This document shows positions 1-7,632 of a stretch of 32,313 nucleotides of DNA, in pieces (the first letter of the stretch is position 1; every line of letters starts with the position of its first letter). The stretch comes from Bacteroidota bacterium (GTDB taxonomy: Bacteria; Bacteroidota; Bacteroidia; Bacteroidales; FEN-979), in NCBI GenBank assembly GCA_030706225.1, contig JAUZOW010000010.1:1-32313 (forward strand), in the 5' to 3' direction. The translations under genes were made by a program, and so were the position numbers. The notes below the pieces were generated by a model. It did not search any database. It saw only the letters and a program-made list of their open reading frames with translations, and was not told the DNA's origin.

Positions 1-663
1 AGAAATAACAACATCGCATTCCATACCGATGCCTGTCAGTCGTTCGGTAAAATCCCCGTCGATCCGGAAAAAATTCATGCAGATATGATATCTCTGAACG
101 CTCATAAGATTTATGGTCCTAAGGGTGTCGGTGCTCTGTATATCCGAAAGGGAACAGTAATTGAACCCATTCTTCATGGAGGCGGACAAGAGCGCGGACT
201 CAGGTCCACTACCGAGAATATTCCCGGAATTGCCGGATTTGCTAAAGCAGCAGAACTTTGTCATGAGCAAATGGATAATGAAATCCGCAGGTTACAATCT
301 CTTCGTAATCACTTTATCGACAGGCTTCACAACGATTCTGAGGAAGTTTACTTTAACGGTCCGGAAGACGGATACCCTGGAATCATCAATTTTTCATTCC
401 GCGGCAGAGAAGGGGAATCAATACATCTGCTGCTGATGCTGGATGAAGCCGGTGTTGCTGTCTCAACCGGTTCTGCATGCTCCTCAAATCATTCAAATGC
501 ATCTGGCTCTCATGTTTTGAATGCAATGGGTCGTAACCCCGTTGAAGCCAGGGGAGCTATACGTGTCAGCATCGGCCGCTTTAATACCGTCGATGACATG
601 GATAACTTTTGTGACATTTTGCATAATGTATATTCAAAACTTAAAACGGTTTATTCTCATTAA
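1..663 (+). CDS. Cysteine desulfurase (NifS/IscS family), 3' part only
   Basis: This is a PLP-dependent enzyme that takes sulfur from cysteine as an enzyme-bound persulfide, usually for Fe-S cluster assembly, in the cytoplasm. The reading frame is open from base 1, so about 220 C-terminal residues are visible and the N-terminal 160-170 are missing; the ATG at 85 in the ORF track is internal. The visible part starts in the HTDACQ block, followed by the PLP-lysine motif NAHKIYGPKG (Lys about visible residue 36) and the catalytic-cysteine loop STGSACSS (Cys about visible residue 160). The usual R-S/A-G-T-E-N block reads RSTTEN here, with Thr in place of Gly, a small deviation. The Fe-S protein gene follows 11 bases after the stop, so the two are probably co-transcribed. 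Whether this is the housekeeping IscS type or a dedicated NifS type cannot be told from this half. Confidence 0.95.
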   Translation, partial: RNNNIAFHTDACQSFGKIPVDPEKIHADMISLNAHKIYGPKGVGALYIRKGTVIEPILHGGGQERGLRSTTENIPGIAGFAKAAELCHEQMDNEIRRLQSLRNHFIDRLHNDSEEVYFNGPEDGYPGIINFSFRGREGESIHLLLMLDEAGVAVSTGSACSSNHSNASGSHVLNAMGRNPVEARGAIRVSIGRFNTVDDMDNFCDILHNVYSKLKTVYSH

Positions 664-674
664 TTGATATTCCC

Positions 675-1361
675 ATGAAAGATAACGGATCTGTTTCAAA
701 CGATATTTTAAAACAGCTTCCTTCCAGTAATTGCGGAGGATGCGGTTTCAAAACCTGCCAGGAATTTGCCATGTATATCCCTGAACATCCTGAAGAAGCC
801 AAACGTTGTACTCATTTACAAGCCGCACGGCAATCGAAATCAACCCCGTCAGGCATCGGAGATCTTCTTCAGCACAGAAACCAGCAAAGGACCTGGCTCG
901 ACAATCTTCAACGCCCTTACGACTTCATTCTTGAATGTTTTGAGAATGATCCGGGCCCACGGGAAACCATTCTCCCGTATAATCCGCAGCTTGTCAAAGA
1001 GCTGGGTGTAAAGAAAGGCGATATTATGATCGGCCGGCCCATGGGAATGTCGTGTGGCTGCCCTATAACCCATTGCGGAATAGTAACCGGAGTGGATCCT
1101 CGTAATGGTGTCATTAACTGGTGCGTTACAGGTCCTCTCCGTCCCCGTACCGAAGGCTTTATCGATATCGGATATTATGTTGCACAGGCTTATGATGGCA
1201 TCATACGGGAAGCAAATACAGAAATCAAACTGGGCAAAAGATACTGGTTTCTTCCCCGGCGCTGCATGCTTCAATGGCGTCACAGCGGCCTTGTCAATGC
1301 CGTTACAAGACTAAAAGACGGAAGTATCAAAATAAGAGTGGAAGGGTTATTTATCGGGTAA
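675..1361 (+). CDS. 4Fe-4S domain protein with a second, uncharacterised cysteine cluster
   Basis: A 228-residue protein without signal peptide or membrane segment. The N-terminus carries a four-cysteine motif C-x2-C-x4-C-x16-C (Cys20, 23, 28, 45), the pattern of the small FeS domain (PF04060 type) seen in corrinoid Fe-S proteins and RnfB-like proteins, which binds one 4Fe-4S cluster. The remaining 180 residues match no family I can name. They contain a second group (Cys126, Cys128, Cys133 and Cys149 in MSCGCPITHC and INWCV), which could bind another cluster or metal. It sits directly behind the cysteine desulfurase, so a role in Fe-S handling or as an electron carrier is plausible, but that is inference from context. 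Its 3' end overlaps the convergent glycosyltransferase gene by 15 bases. The ATG at 675 gives a start right before the Fe-S domain; there is no Shine-Dalgarno sequence, which is normal in this phylum. Confidence 0.85.
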   Translation: MKDNGSVSNDILKQLPSSNCGGCGFKTCQEFAMYIPEHPEEAKRCTHLQAARQSKSTPSGIGDLLQHRNQQRTWLDNLQRPYDFILECFENDPGPRETILPYNPQLVKELGVKKGDIMIGRPMGMSCGCPITHCGIVTGVDPRNGVINWCVTGPLRPRTEGFIDIGYYVAQAYDGIIREANTEIKLGKRYWFLPRRCMLQWRHSGLVNAVTRLKDGSIKIRVEGLFIG

Positions 1362-2207
1362 AAAAAAGTTCCTGATTATTTCCCGGTTAGAAGTTCTGTG
1401 GTACCGGTTCAGCTTCGGGGAAACAAACCACCCAATGGAAGCGTGTTCATAATCAAGAACACGCATACTTTGATTATACACGACATCCAGTCCGAGTTTT
1501 AAAGTGGTTTCCGCAACGAATATCTCTTCCCCGAAAAGAAATGAGAAATGCCGGAATGTTCCTCCTCTATCAAAATAATCCTTATGAAAGATCATACAGG
1601 AACCATGAGGAGCATAGATCTTCTTTTCCACAATAGTTTCAAGGTCCTTTACTCTTTCCTTCCCCTGAAAAGCCTTAATCAGGCCTCTTTTCGCATAGGA
1701 TAGCAATGTATAAACATTGTTAAACAGAAAACATGAATAAAGCACCTGGTAGAATCTCAGCCGGGCAAGGCTGTACCGATGCATTTTCTCCGGGTTATAA
1801 TCGGTTCCCCATTTGCTTGAAATAATCGAAGGTGCAACCATCCCCACTGCAGAACGGCCGGTATAACTTTTCAATATCTCGAAAAAATGAAAATCATCGA
1901 ATACAATATCTACATTGGTCACCAGAACCCATTCCGGAAAATACGGATTTTCTTTTTTGAACTTTTCCAGTCCTTCTTCCGCTCCGGCCATATATCCATG
2001 ATTTCCGGATGATTTATAATATTCAAGAAAATCATATTTGTTCAGAGCAGTGGTAAAATCCGCCGGTGCTATTTCTTCGCTGTTATCCACCAGTAACAGA
2101 TGAAATGGCTTATCCGGAAACTTCGACAGGCTATCGGCATACCGGAGCGTCTCATCATAGGTCCGATAAATAATTCCTATAATCAGGATATCTTTTCTTT
2201 GTGCCAT
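1347..2207 (-). CDS. Family 2 glycosyltransferase
   Basis: A 286-residue GT-A fold glycosyltransferase, presumed cytoplasmic, moving a sugar from a nucleotide donor to a growing surface glycan. The N-terminal sheet (ILIIGIIYRTYDE, LLVDNSEE) and the donor/metal motif region VTNVDIVFDD match GT2 enzymes. The later block with HGSCMIFHKDYFDRGG and the FGEE segment resembles the rhamnosyltransferase-like GT2 group, but donor and acceptor cannot be predicted. No membrane segment is evident. Its start overlaps the end of the flippase gene by 25 bases, which implies translational coupling and a common operon with the flippase and ExoA-like gene. It is the last gene of that operon and meets the Fe-S gene tail to tail, the two coding regions overlapping by 15 bases. 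Confidence 0.88.
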   Translation of the reverse strand: MAQRKDILIIGIIYRTYDETLRYADSLSKFPDKPFHLLLVDNSEEIAPADFTTALNKYDFLEYYKSSGNHGYMAGAEEGLEKFKKENPYFPEWVLVTNVDIVFDDFHFFEILKSYTGRSAVGMVAPSIISSKWGTDYNPEKMHRYSLARLRFYQVLYSCFLFNNVYTLLSYAKRGLIKAFQGKERVKDLETIVEKKIYAPHGSCMIFHKDYFDRGGTFRHFSFLFGEEIFVAETTLKLGLDVVYNQSMRVLDYEHASIGWFVSPKLNRYHRTSNREIIRNFFLPDK

Positions 2208-3427
2208 CTGTTACGAATGATGAAAAGAATAACGATCAGTATATACATCAGCGAAGAGAGGAAAGCGCTGAATGCAGCGGCTGTCAAGCCATAAAAAGGA
2301 ACAAGTATCAGGTTTAATGCAATATTCAGGATCATGACGATCAGAATAATAATTAACATCAGCCTTTGTTTTAAAAGCAGTTCTAACGGCTTGTGAACAA
2401 TCATGGCCAGTTGCCACAGGAAGGCGCTGCCCAGCAGGAGGCCCGAAATCATCCGCGGAATGTGAACAGAAAGATGAAGAATACGCTGATACAGTATATC
2501 CTGGAGAAAGATGAATGCGACAAAGACAAGCAACAATTCCAGCAGGATGACCTGTGTTGATTCCCGGATCATAAAGCCTGCTTTCTCCTTATTCCCCTCA
2601 TTCCATTCCTTTACAATATTCGGGTGATAGGCCAGAATGACCGGTGCCGTTACAAAAGTGGCGACTTTCACAATGATATCCTTAACAGCAGAGTACACTC
2701 CGACTTCCTTATAACTGAAAAATTCGCTGATGATAAAACGGTCGGCAATGGTTACAATATTGCTGAGGAAAAGCCATATGGTAAGCGTAAACCCGAAATC
2801 AAGCATTCTTCTTGTAAAATCAGGGTCCCAGTAGAAATTAGCCAGATTGACCGGATATTTATGGGAAGCAGGCATGCTGATCCGGATCATCTCCGCAAAT
2901 ACAAGCCCGAGGCTCATAGAGACAAAAATGATGGCAAACCATTTGACGTGAACAACGAAAAGGAAAATGGAAAGTATTCCGATATAGAGAAGATTAAAGC
3001 TCCCTTCGAGTATGGCATAGCGGAGAGGCTTTGTTTGTGCCTGGTTCAGGGTAAGGTTGAAAAAGTAAAAATTATAGAGGAAAACATATAACAGAACAAT
3101 TCCCGTTTCTATCCAGGTCAATTTGAAATAAAAAATACAAACCGGAAGCATGATCAAAACCGCTGCAACGGAACTTAGAATGGTCAGATGAAATAAGCGG
3201 TTGATTGTCGTTTCCAGCTCATCCTTATATGCCGTAAGAAAACGCAGGGTACTTTGCTGTATCCATCCGAAAGTCAAAGTACTCACCAGCATGGATGCAT
3301 AAAAAACCAGTGAATAACGGCCATATTCCACTTCGCCCAGCGTCCGTACGACGAGAACGATGATGAAAAGCGTGACCAGTGCAGGAATGAGCTTACCCGT
3401 AAAATAAATAATGACTTCCTTTTTCAT
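2183..3427 (-). CDS. Polysaccharide flippase (Wzx-like, MOP superfamily)
   Basis: A 414-residue, strongly hydrophobic protein with about 12 predicted membrane helices. The N-terminus (GKLIPALVTLFIIVLVVRTLGEVEYGRYS) is the typical opening of the oligosaccharide flippase family (PF01943/PF13440), which moves undecaprenyl-linked oligosaccharides across the inner membrane. The length is normal for Wzx. Neighbouring glycosyltransferase genes on both sides (27 bases after the ExoA-like gene, 25-base overlap with the next) support a role in export of a surface glycan repeat. No polymerase (Wzy), chain-length regulator or initiating sugar-phosphate transferase lies in the window, so this is a small satellite cluster and not a complete capsule or O-antigen locus. 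The substrate is unknown. Confidence 0.9.
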   Translation of the reverse strand: MKKEVIIYFTGKLIPALVTLFIIVLVVRTLGEVEYGRYSLVFYASMLVSTLTFGWIQQSTLRFLTAYKDELETTINRLFHLTILSSVAAVLIMLPVCIFYFKLTWIETGIVLLYVFLYNFYFFNLTLNQAQTKPLRYAILEGSFNLLYIGILSIFLFVVHVKWFAIIFVSMSLGLVFAEMIRISMPASHKYPVNLANFYWDPDFTRRMLDFGFTLTIWLFLSNIVTIADRFIISEFFSYKEVGVYSAVKDIIVKVATFVTAPVILAYHPNIVKEWNEGNKEKAGFMIRESTQVILLELLLVFVAFIFLQDILYQRILHLSVHIPRMISGLLLGSAFLWQLAMIVHKPLELLLKQRLMLIIILIVMILNIALNLILVPFYGLTAAAFSAFLSSLMYILIVILFIIRNRWHKEKIS

Positions 3428-3454
3428 GATACTGAGGCTTCTTCCTGCTTTGAT

Positions 3455-4504
3455 TTAACGGGTTGATGAAGGTTTGTATTTCTTACTGCCGGTTATAAAA
3501 AATTTCCAGATCCCGGCCAGGAATCCGTATCCATAGGAGCAATGAACAAGAAAAAAAATCCAGGGAAGAAAAAAGAACAGTTTCCATTTTCCGGATTCTC
3601 CTGCAATCTTAGCTGAAAACAAGAGATCCGCGATCAGATAAAGAGAGATTCCTGCCAGCCAGGTATAAAAGATGATCCTGATGAAAATTCCGGCGAAAAG
3701 AAAAAGCGAAATGAAAAGTACAAACAGAGGTGGAATAAATTGGCGTAAAGTGACGGCTTTTCCGAGTTTCCGGGCTACCAGAGGCTTGAACAATCCGTAT
3801 TGGCAGAACATTTTCATGAGCGACTTTACAGAACTCCGGGCATAATAATCGATTTTTACATCCGGAACAAGGTAAATGACACCACCGTTTTTAATCAGCC
3901 GTGCATTGAATTCATCATCCTGGTTGCGTAACAGATCTTCATCGAAATATCCGATCTTATCAAAAACCTCTTTGCGGTAACATCCGTAAGGAACCGTATC
4001 CACGATCCGGGCATGTTTCACCTCAAAGCGGTAATGTGCATTCCCTACTCCGAAAGGAGAAGAAACTGCCGATGCAATGGCCTGAGCCGACAGGGAATTG
4101 TTTCCCGGAAGAGTATTCCATACTCCGCCGACATTGTCAGCTTTCAGCTCGTATAGATAATGAACCAGACATGAAAAATAGTTTTCCGGGTACCGGGCGT
4201 GGGCATCCAGACGGATGATCACCTCCCCTTTCGATTTCCGAATCCCTTCATTCAGTGCAAAAGGTACATAGCGTTTGGAATTATCCAGCAGATGAATATA
4301 GGGATACTTTTCAGAAAAGCCGGAAATGATTTCGCGGGACCTGTCTTTGCTTCCTCCGTCGATGATCATCACTTCCGTCAAGCTTTTCGGGTAATCCTGC
4401 CGAAGAATGTCCTCCAGCAATGAGGGGAGAAATTTCTCCTCATTATAGCAGGGAATAATGACGGAAATAAAAGGCGCCGGATTAATATCTGCAAGATCGG
4501 CCAT
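3455..4504 (-). CDS. ExoA-like membrane-anchored family 2 glycosyltransferase
   Basis: A 349-residue GT2 enzyme with a cytoplasmic catalytic domain and a hydrophobic C-terminus of about three to four membrane segments (from about residue 245 on). The opening PFISVIIPCYNEEKFLPSLL, the VMIIDGGSKDRS strand and the RLDAHARYPENY motif (DAHA where other GT2 enzymes have DxD) match the succinoglycan ExoA-like subgroup. The NQDDEFNARLIKNGG block is the usual acceptor-side ED/QDDE element. It is the first gene of the polysaccharide operon, with a TATTTTTG promoter element 24 bases ahead of the ATG. Sugar specificity cannot be told. The ATG at 4504 is the only sensible start, as the catalytic domain begins about 10 residues in. 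Confidence 0.9.
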   Translation of the reverse strand: MADLADINPAPFISVIIPCYNEEKFLPSLLEDILRQDYPKSLTEVMIIDGGSKDRSREIISGFSEKYPYIHLLDNSKRYVPFALNEGIRKSKGEVIIRLDAHARYPENYFSCLVHYLYELKADNVGGVWNTLPGNNSLSAQAIASAVSSPFGVGNAHYRFEVKHARIVDTVPYGCYRKEVFDKIGYFDEDLLRNQDDEFNARLIKNGGVIYLVPDVKIDYYARSSVKSLMKMFCQYGLFKPLVARKLGKAVTLRQFIPPLFVLFISLFLFAGIFIRIIFYTWLAGISLYLIADLLFSAKIAGESGKWKLFFFLPWIFFLVHCSYGYGFLAGIWKFFITGSKKYKPSSTR

Positions 4505-4527
4505 AATAAAATCAATAGATGATCATG

Positions 4528-4535
4528 CAAAAATA
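4528..4535 (-). promoter_or_regulatory. Candidate -7 promoter element of the polysaccharide operon
   Basis: TATTTTTG on the minus strand matches the Bacteroidota -7 consensus TAnnTTTG and lies 24 bases ahead of the start codon of the ExoA-like gene. No TTG is found at the usual -33 distance; the best is a TTTT run. The 91-base gap also separates this operon from the response-regulator gene upstream, so an own promoter makes sense. Confidence 0.5.
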
Positions 4536-4595
4536 ACCCTTTCGCTCAGATTTATTAAAACAGTCTTTTTTAAAGAAAGAAAAACAGAGAATTTC

Positions 4596-5309
4596 TCAAT
4601 GGCGATGGCTTTCCAGAAGCTTCTGCACCTCCTCTTTATAGGTATCCCCGATAAATAATTCAGTGTCGCCGATAAAGATGCTGTTTTTCCGGATTGAGGT
4701 AATGCTGGGGATTGCAACAAGGTATGATTTATGGATTTGTATGAAAGATGCTTCCGGCAGCTCCTCTTTCATTGCTTTGATCCCCATTCTGACTACAAGC
4801 GGCTTGGGTGTGCTTTTCAGATGGATCTTGATATATTCCCTCAATCCTTCGATGTAAACGATATCACTGAACATCACTTTCACCATGCTGTAACCGATGT
4901 TCACAAATATATACTCGGGAACATATGAAGGAAAATTCTTTTTGTTCTTAAGAAGATATAGTTCCTGAGCTTTATTACAGGCTTTTATGAACCGGTCCAT
5001 GGGGACAGGCTTGATCAGATAATCCACCACATCCAGCGAAAAGCCTTCCAGAGCATATTGTTTGTAAGCGGTAATGATAATGACCATAGGCTTTGCCGAA
5101 GAAAGACTTTCTATAAACTGAAGCCCCGTAAGGCCCGGCATCTGAATATCAATGAAAACAAGATCGATTTTCTGTTCCTGCAAAATCTTTATTGCGGCAA
5201 AAGCATCTTCACAACTGGCAATAAGATTCAGAAACGGTATTTTGCTGATGTTATCCGCCAGTAATTTTAAAGCCAGTGGCTCATCATCGACAGCAATACA
5301 TTTTAACAT
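4596..5309 (-). CDS. LytTR-family response regulator
   Basis: A 237-residue two-component response regulator. The receiver domain (about 1-120) has the acidic pair in AVDDEP, phospho-acceptor Asp54 in FIDIQMPG, the Thr in IIITAY and the Lys in DYLIKPV. The C-terminal LytTR DNA-binding domain (about 135-237) is clear from the FVNIGYSMVKVMFSDIVYIEGLREYIKIHL region. I use the ATG at 5309 and not the TTG at 5312 given by the ORF track: the kinase stop and this ATG form a TGATG overlap, a classic coupling arrangement. It is the last gene of the ABC-efflux operon, so it is probably made together with the pump and its cognate kinase. Two 16-bp direct repeats upstream of the operon are candidate binding sites. 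Confidence 0.95.
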   Translation of the reverse strand: MLKCIAVDDEPLALKLLADNISKIPFLNLIASCEDAFAAIKILQEQKIDLVFIDIQMPGLTGLQFIESLSSAKPMVIIITAYKQYALEGFSLDVVDYLIKPVPMDRFIKACNKAQELYLLKNKKNFPSYVPEYIFVNIGYSMVKVMFSDIVYIEGLREYIKIHLKSTPKPLVVRMGIKAMKEELPEASFIQIHKSYLVAIPSITSIRKNSIFIGDTELFIGDTYKEEVQKLLESHRH

Positions 5310-6358
5310 CAATGCAGTTTTATTGTAAGAAATACTTTAAAATGATCCGCTTCCCTGGTAATTGTCAGCTTGTAATTATTGTTGTATAAAATATTCAGTC
5401 TGCGCTGAACATTGTTGAGACCGATGCCGGATGTCTTATCTTTAATCTGTGTTGAAGCGGTATTGTATTTATTCCTGATCTGAAAGAACAATTCATTCTG
5501 CTTGTTGGTCTTCAGATCAATATCAATCTCCGGGTTTTCAATCATCCCAATCCCATGCTTGAAAGCATTCTCAACAAAAGGAATCAGCAGCATGGGCTCT
5601 ATTTCACTCCACTCACTGGCCAGCGAGATCTGCAGATTGATCTTGACTTTGGACCCAAAACGTTGCTGCTGCAGTTCTATATAACTTGTCAGATACTCGG
5701 CTTCCGTTTTCAGTGGTACCTTTTCTTCGTCTGTTTCGTACAGCATATATTGCATCAATCCTGACAATTTCATCAGCGTAGGTTCCAGTTCATCACTCTT
5801 CAGTCGATTTAATGCTACGATGTTATTAAGCACATTCATGAGGAAATGCGGACTTATCTGCGACCGCAGGAAAGCCAGTTCCGTCTTCATGTTTTCCTGT
5901 TGCTTTTCCATCTGCAGCTTTTCTGATCTCTGTTTGTCGACGATCAACTTAAAAGCAATGCTGACGGCAATGGTCAGTAAAAAAGCAGGAAAATTGAACC
6001 GTAAAGAACCAACAAAATCAAAAGGCTCTCCAGTTATAAGGAACCGGAAGAGCAGTGAATGCAGGGCAAGAACCAGAGCAAATGTCAGGATCAGCGAGAG
6101 AACATAATATCCGTACTTTTTCCGGTTAAAAAACCTTGGCATGAGGAAATATGTATTCAGATAGAAGGATATCACCCAGAAAAAATAGCTGTACAGGTTA
6201 AGTTTTAAGAATTCGGCTTCCTGGTTCAGGTTATGAGGCGGATGAATATGATGAGCATGGCTAATGTCGATCAGGTATGGCAAAGAGAAGATCACACTCC
6301 ATACAAGTATATGAATGCAAACCTGTATCCATTTATTTGACCAGTTGGGTCGTTTCAT
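5309..6358 (-). CDS. LytS-type sensor histidine kinase with His-rich loop
   Basis: A 349-residue inner-membrane kinase of the His_kinase (PF06580) type. There are four predicted membrane segments (about residues 11-31, 54-72, 84-106 and 122-140), then a short coiled linker and the phospho-acceptor His171 in SQISPHFLMNVLNN. The ATPase part has the N-box IPFVENAFKHG and the GIGLNNVQRRL glycine box. The loop between the first two membrane segments, expected to face the periplasm, holds five histidines in a row of nine residues plus one just before or after (SHAHHIHPPH), which suggests metal binding. I chose the ATG at 6358 over the TTG at 6382 because the sequence ahead of it has no signal of translation start and ATG gives a normal N-terminus. 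It lies 41 bases after the permease gene and overlaps its response regulator by one base. Confidence 0.92.
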   Translation of the reverse strand: MKRPNWSNKWIQVCIHILVWSVIFSLPYLIDISHAHHIHPPHNLNQEAEFLKLNLYSYFFWVISFYLNTYFLMPRFFNRKKYGYYVLSLILTFALVLALHSLLFRFLITGEPFDFVGSLRFNFPAFLLTIAVSIAFKLIVDKQRSEKLQMEKQQENMKTELAFLRSQISPHFLMNVLNNIVALNRLKSDELEPTLMKLSGLMQYMLYETDEEKVPLKTEAEYLTSYIELQQQRFGSKVKINLQISLASEWSEIEPMLLIPFVENAFKHGIGMIENPEIDIDLKTNKQNELFFQIRNKYNTASTQIKDKTSGIGLNNVQRRLNILYNNNYKLTITREADHFKVFLTIKLH

Positions 6359-6399
6359 ATCAGGAAAAATCGCTCTTGTCAAAGTTACGCTATTATTTT

Positions 6400-7623
6400 T
6401 TATTCATATTTTAAAGCATCAATAGGATCGAGCCGGGAAGCTTTTTGTGCCGGATAATAACCGAAAAAGATCCCTGTAATGCCACATACCAGGAACGAAA
6501 TCAGTATGGACATTTCGGATATCAGGATAGGCCAGTGAAGTATGATGGACACCACTTTGGAAGACGCGATGCCAAGAACGACACCAATAACACCTCCTGT
6601 AATGCTGATGATGACTGCTTCGATTAAAAATTGCATCAGAATATCCTTTTCCTTTGCGCCCAGTGACATACGCAACCCGATTTCCCGGGTTCTTTCGGTA
6701 ACCGATGTATACATGATGTTCATGATCCCGATACCCCCAATGAACAGAGAGATTCCGGCAATAGCCGTCAAAAGAATGGTCATCATGCTGGTTGTGGATC
6801 CAATTGCAGAAAGAAGCTCAGCCTGAGTTCTGACATCAAAATCATTATCTTCACTTGCTTTCAGGTGATGATTTTCCCGGATCACTTGCTTTACTTCTGC
6901 CGTTGCAGCATCACTTTGTGCTTCAGAAGCGGCCGACACATAAATGCTTTGCAGATAATGTGTTGCTGTAATTCGTTTCTGAACCGTAGTATATGGAGCC
7001 AGAATAACATCGTCCTGGTCCTGACCGAAATTGCTCTGGCCTTTGGATGCCAGAACTCCAATCACCTGGAAGGGGATTTTATTGAACCGGATAATCTTCC
7101 CGATCGGACTTTGTCCATCCGGGAAAAGATTTTTTACTACCGTTGTTCCCAGCAGACACACTTTAGTGAACGATTTGACGTCCTCTTTCGAGAAAACGAT
7201 CCCATCCTTAAGCTTGAACTGACGGATATCCAGATAATCCGTACTGACTCCTATCAAACTCGTAGGCCAGTTATTTGAAGCATTAATAGCTTGTCCGCTG
7301 GTAGAGACGATCGGCGAAACTCCTTTAATATTGGGAGAATTCAGATTTACGATGGCATCAGCATCTTCCTGCTTCAAGGTTTGCATACTGCTTCCCTGCA
7401 ACCGTACACTTCCGGGTTCATTCATAACAGGCATGATATTGATCATGTTTGACCCCATACCCGACAGGGAGGTATGAATGCTTTCCTTTGAACCTTCCCC
7501 GATAGCCATCATGGTTATTACAGCGGCAACACCGATGATAACACCCAGCATCGTCAGAAATGTTCTGAGTTTGCTTTTCTTCAGGGCTTTAAGAGATATT
7601 TTTAATAAATCAAAAATTTTCAT
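6400..7623 (-). CDS. MacB-type ABC transporter permease (separate polypeptide)
   Basis: A 407-residue inner-membrane permease of the MacB/FtsX type. It has one N-terminal membrane helix (about 18-40, FLTMLGVIIGVAAVITMMAIGEG), a large periplasmic MacB_PCD domain (about 45-250), and three C-terminal helices of the FtsX domain with the TERTREIGLRMSLGAKEKDI coupling segment near 310. In E. coli MacB the ATPase and permease are fused; here they are two genes 9 bases apart. Such mechanotransmitting transporters do not carry substrate through the membrane but drive export from the periplasm through a TolC channel. Substrates in the family include macrolides, peptides and siderophores; the one here is unknown. 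Length and domain content are normal for the unfused form. Confidence 0.93.
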   Translation of the reverse strand: MKIFDLLKISLKALKKSKLRTFLTMLGVIIGVAAVITMMAIGEGSKESIHTSLSGMGSNMINIMPVMNEPGSVRLQGSSMQTLKQEDADAIVNLNSPNIKGVSPIVSTSGQAINASNNWPTSLIGVSTDYLDIRQFKLKDGIVFSKEDVKSFTKVCLLGTTVVKNLFPDGQSPIGKIIRFNKIPFQVIGVLASKGQSNFGQDQDDVILAPYTTVQKRITATHYLQSIYVSAASEAQSDAATAEVKQVIRENHHLKASEDNDFDVRTQAELLSAIGSTTSMMTILLTAIAGISLFIGGIGIMNIMYTSVTERTREIGLRMSLGAKEKDILMQFLIEAVIISITGGVIGVVLGIASSKVVSIILHWPILISEMSILISFLVCGITGIFFGYYPAQKASRLDPIDALKYE

Positions 7624-7632
7624 ACTCCACCT

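Noticed and set aside
849-1283. 144-residue minus-strand ORF over the Fe-S protein gene
   Set aside because: The plus-strand frame has a clear 4Fe-4S motif and operon position; the opposite frame shows no family features.
2624-3091. 155-residue ORF on the plus strand inside the flippase gene
   Set aside because: Antisense shadow: its charged, low-complexity composition mirrors hydrophobic codons of the flippase on the other strand, and it has no recognisable domain.
5310-5312. TTG start for the response regulator
   Set aside because: The adjacent ATG at 5309 forms a TGATG overlap with the kinase stop, which is the usual coupling signal.
6865-7278. 137-residue plus-strand ORF over the MacB-type permease
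   Set aside because: It lies fully within the permease coding sequence, is not supported by motifs, and has Cys/Phe/Arg-rich antisense composition.
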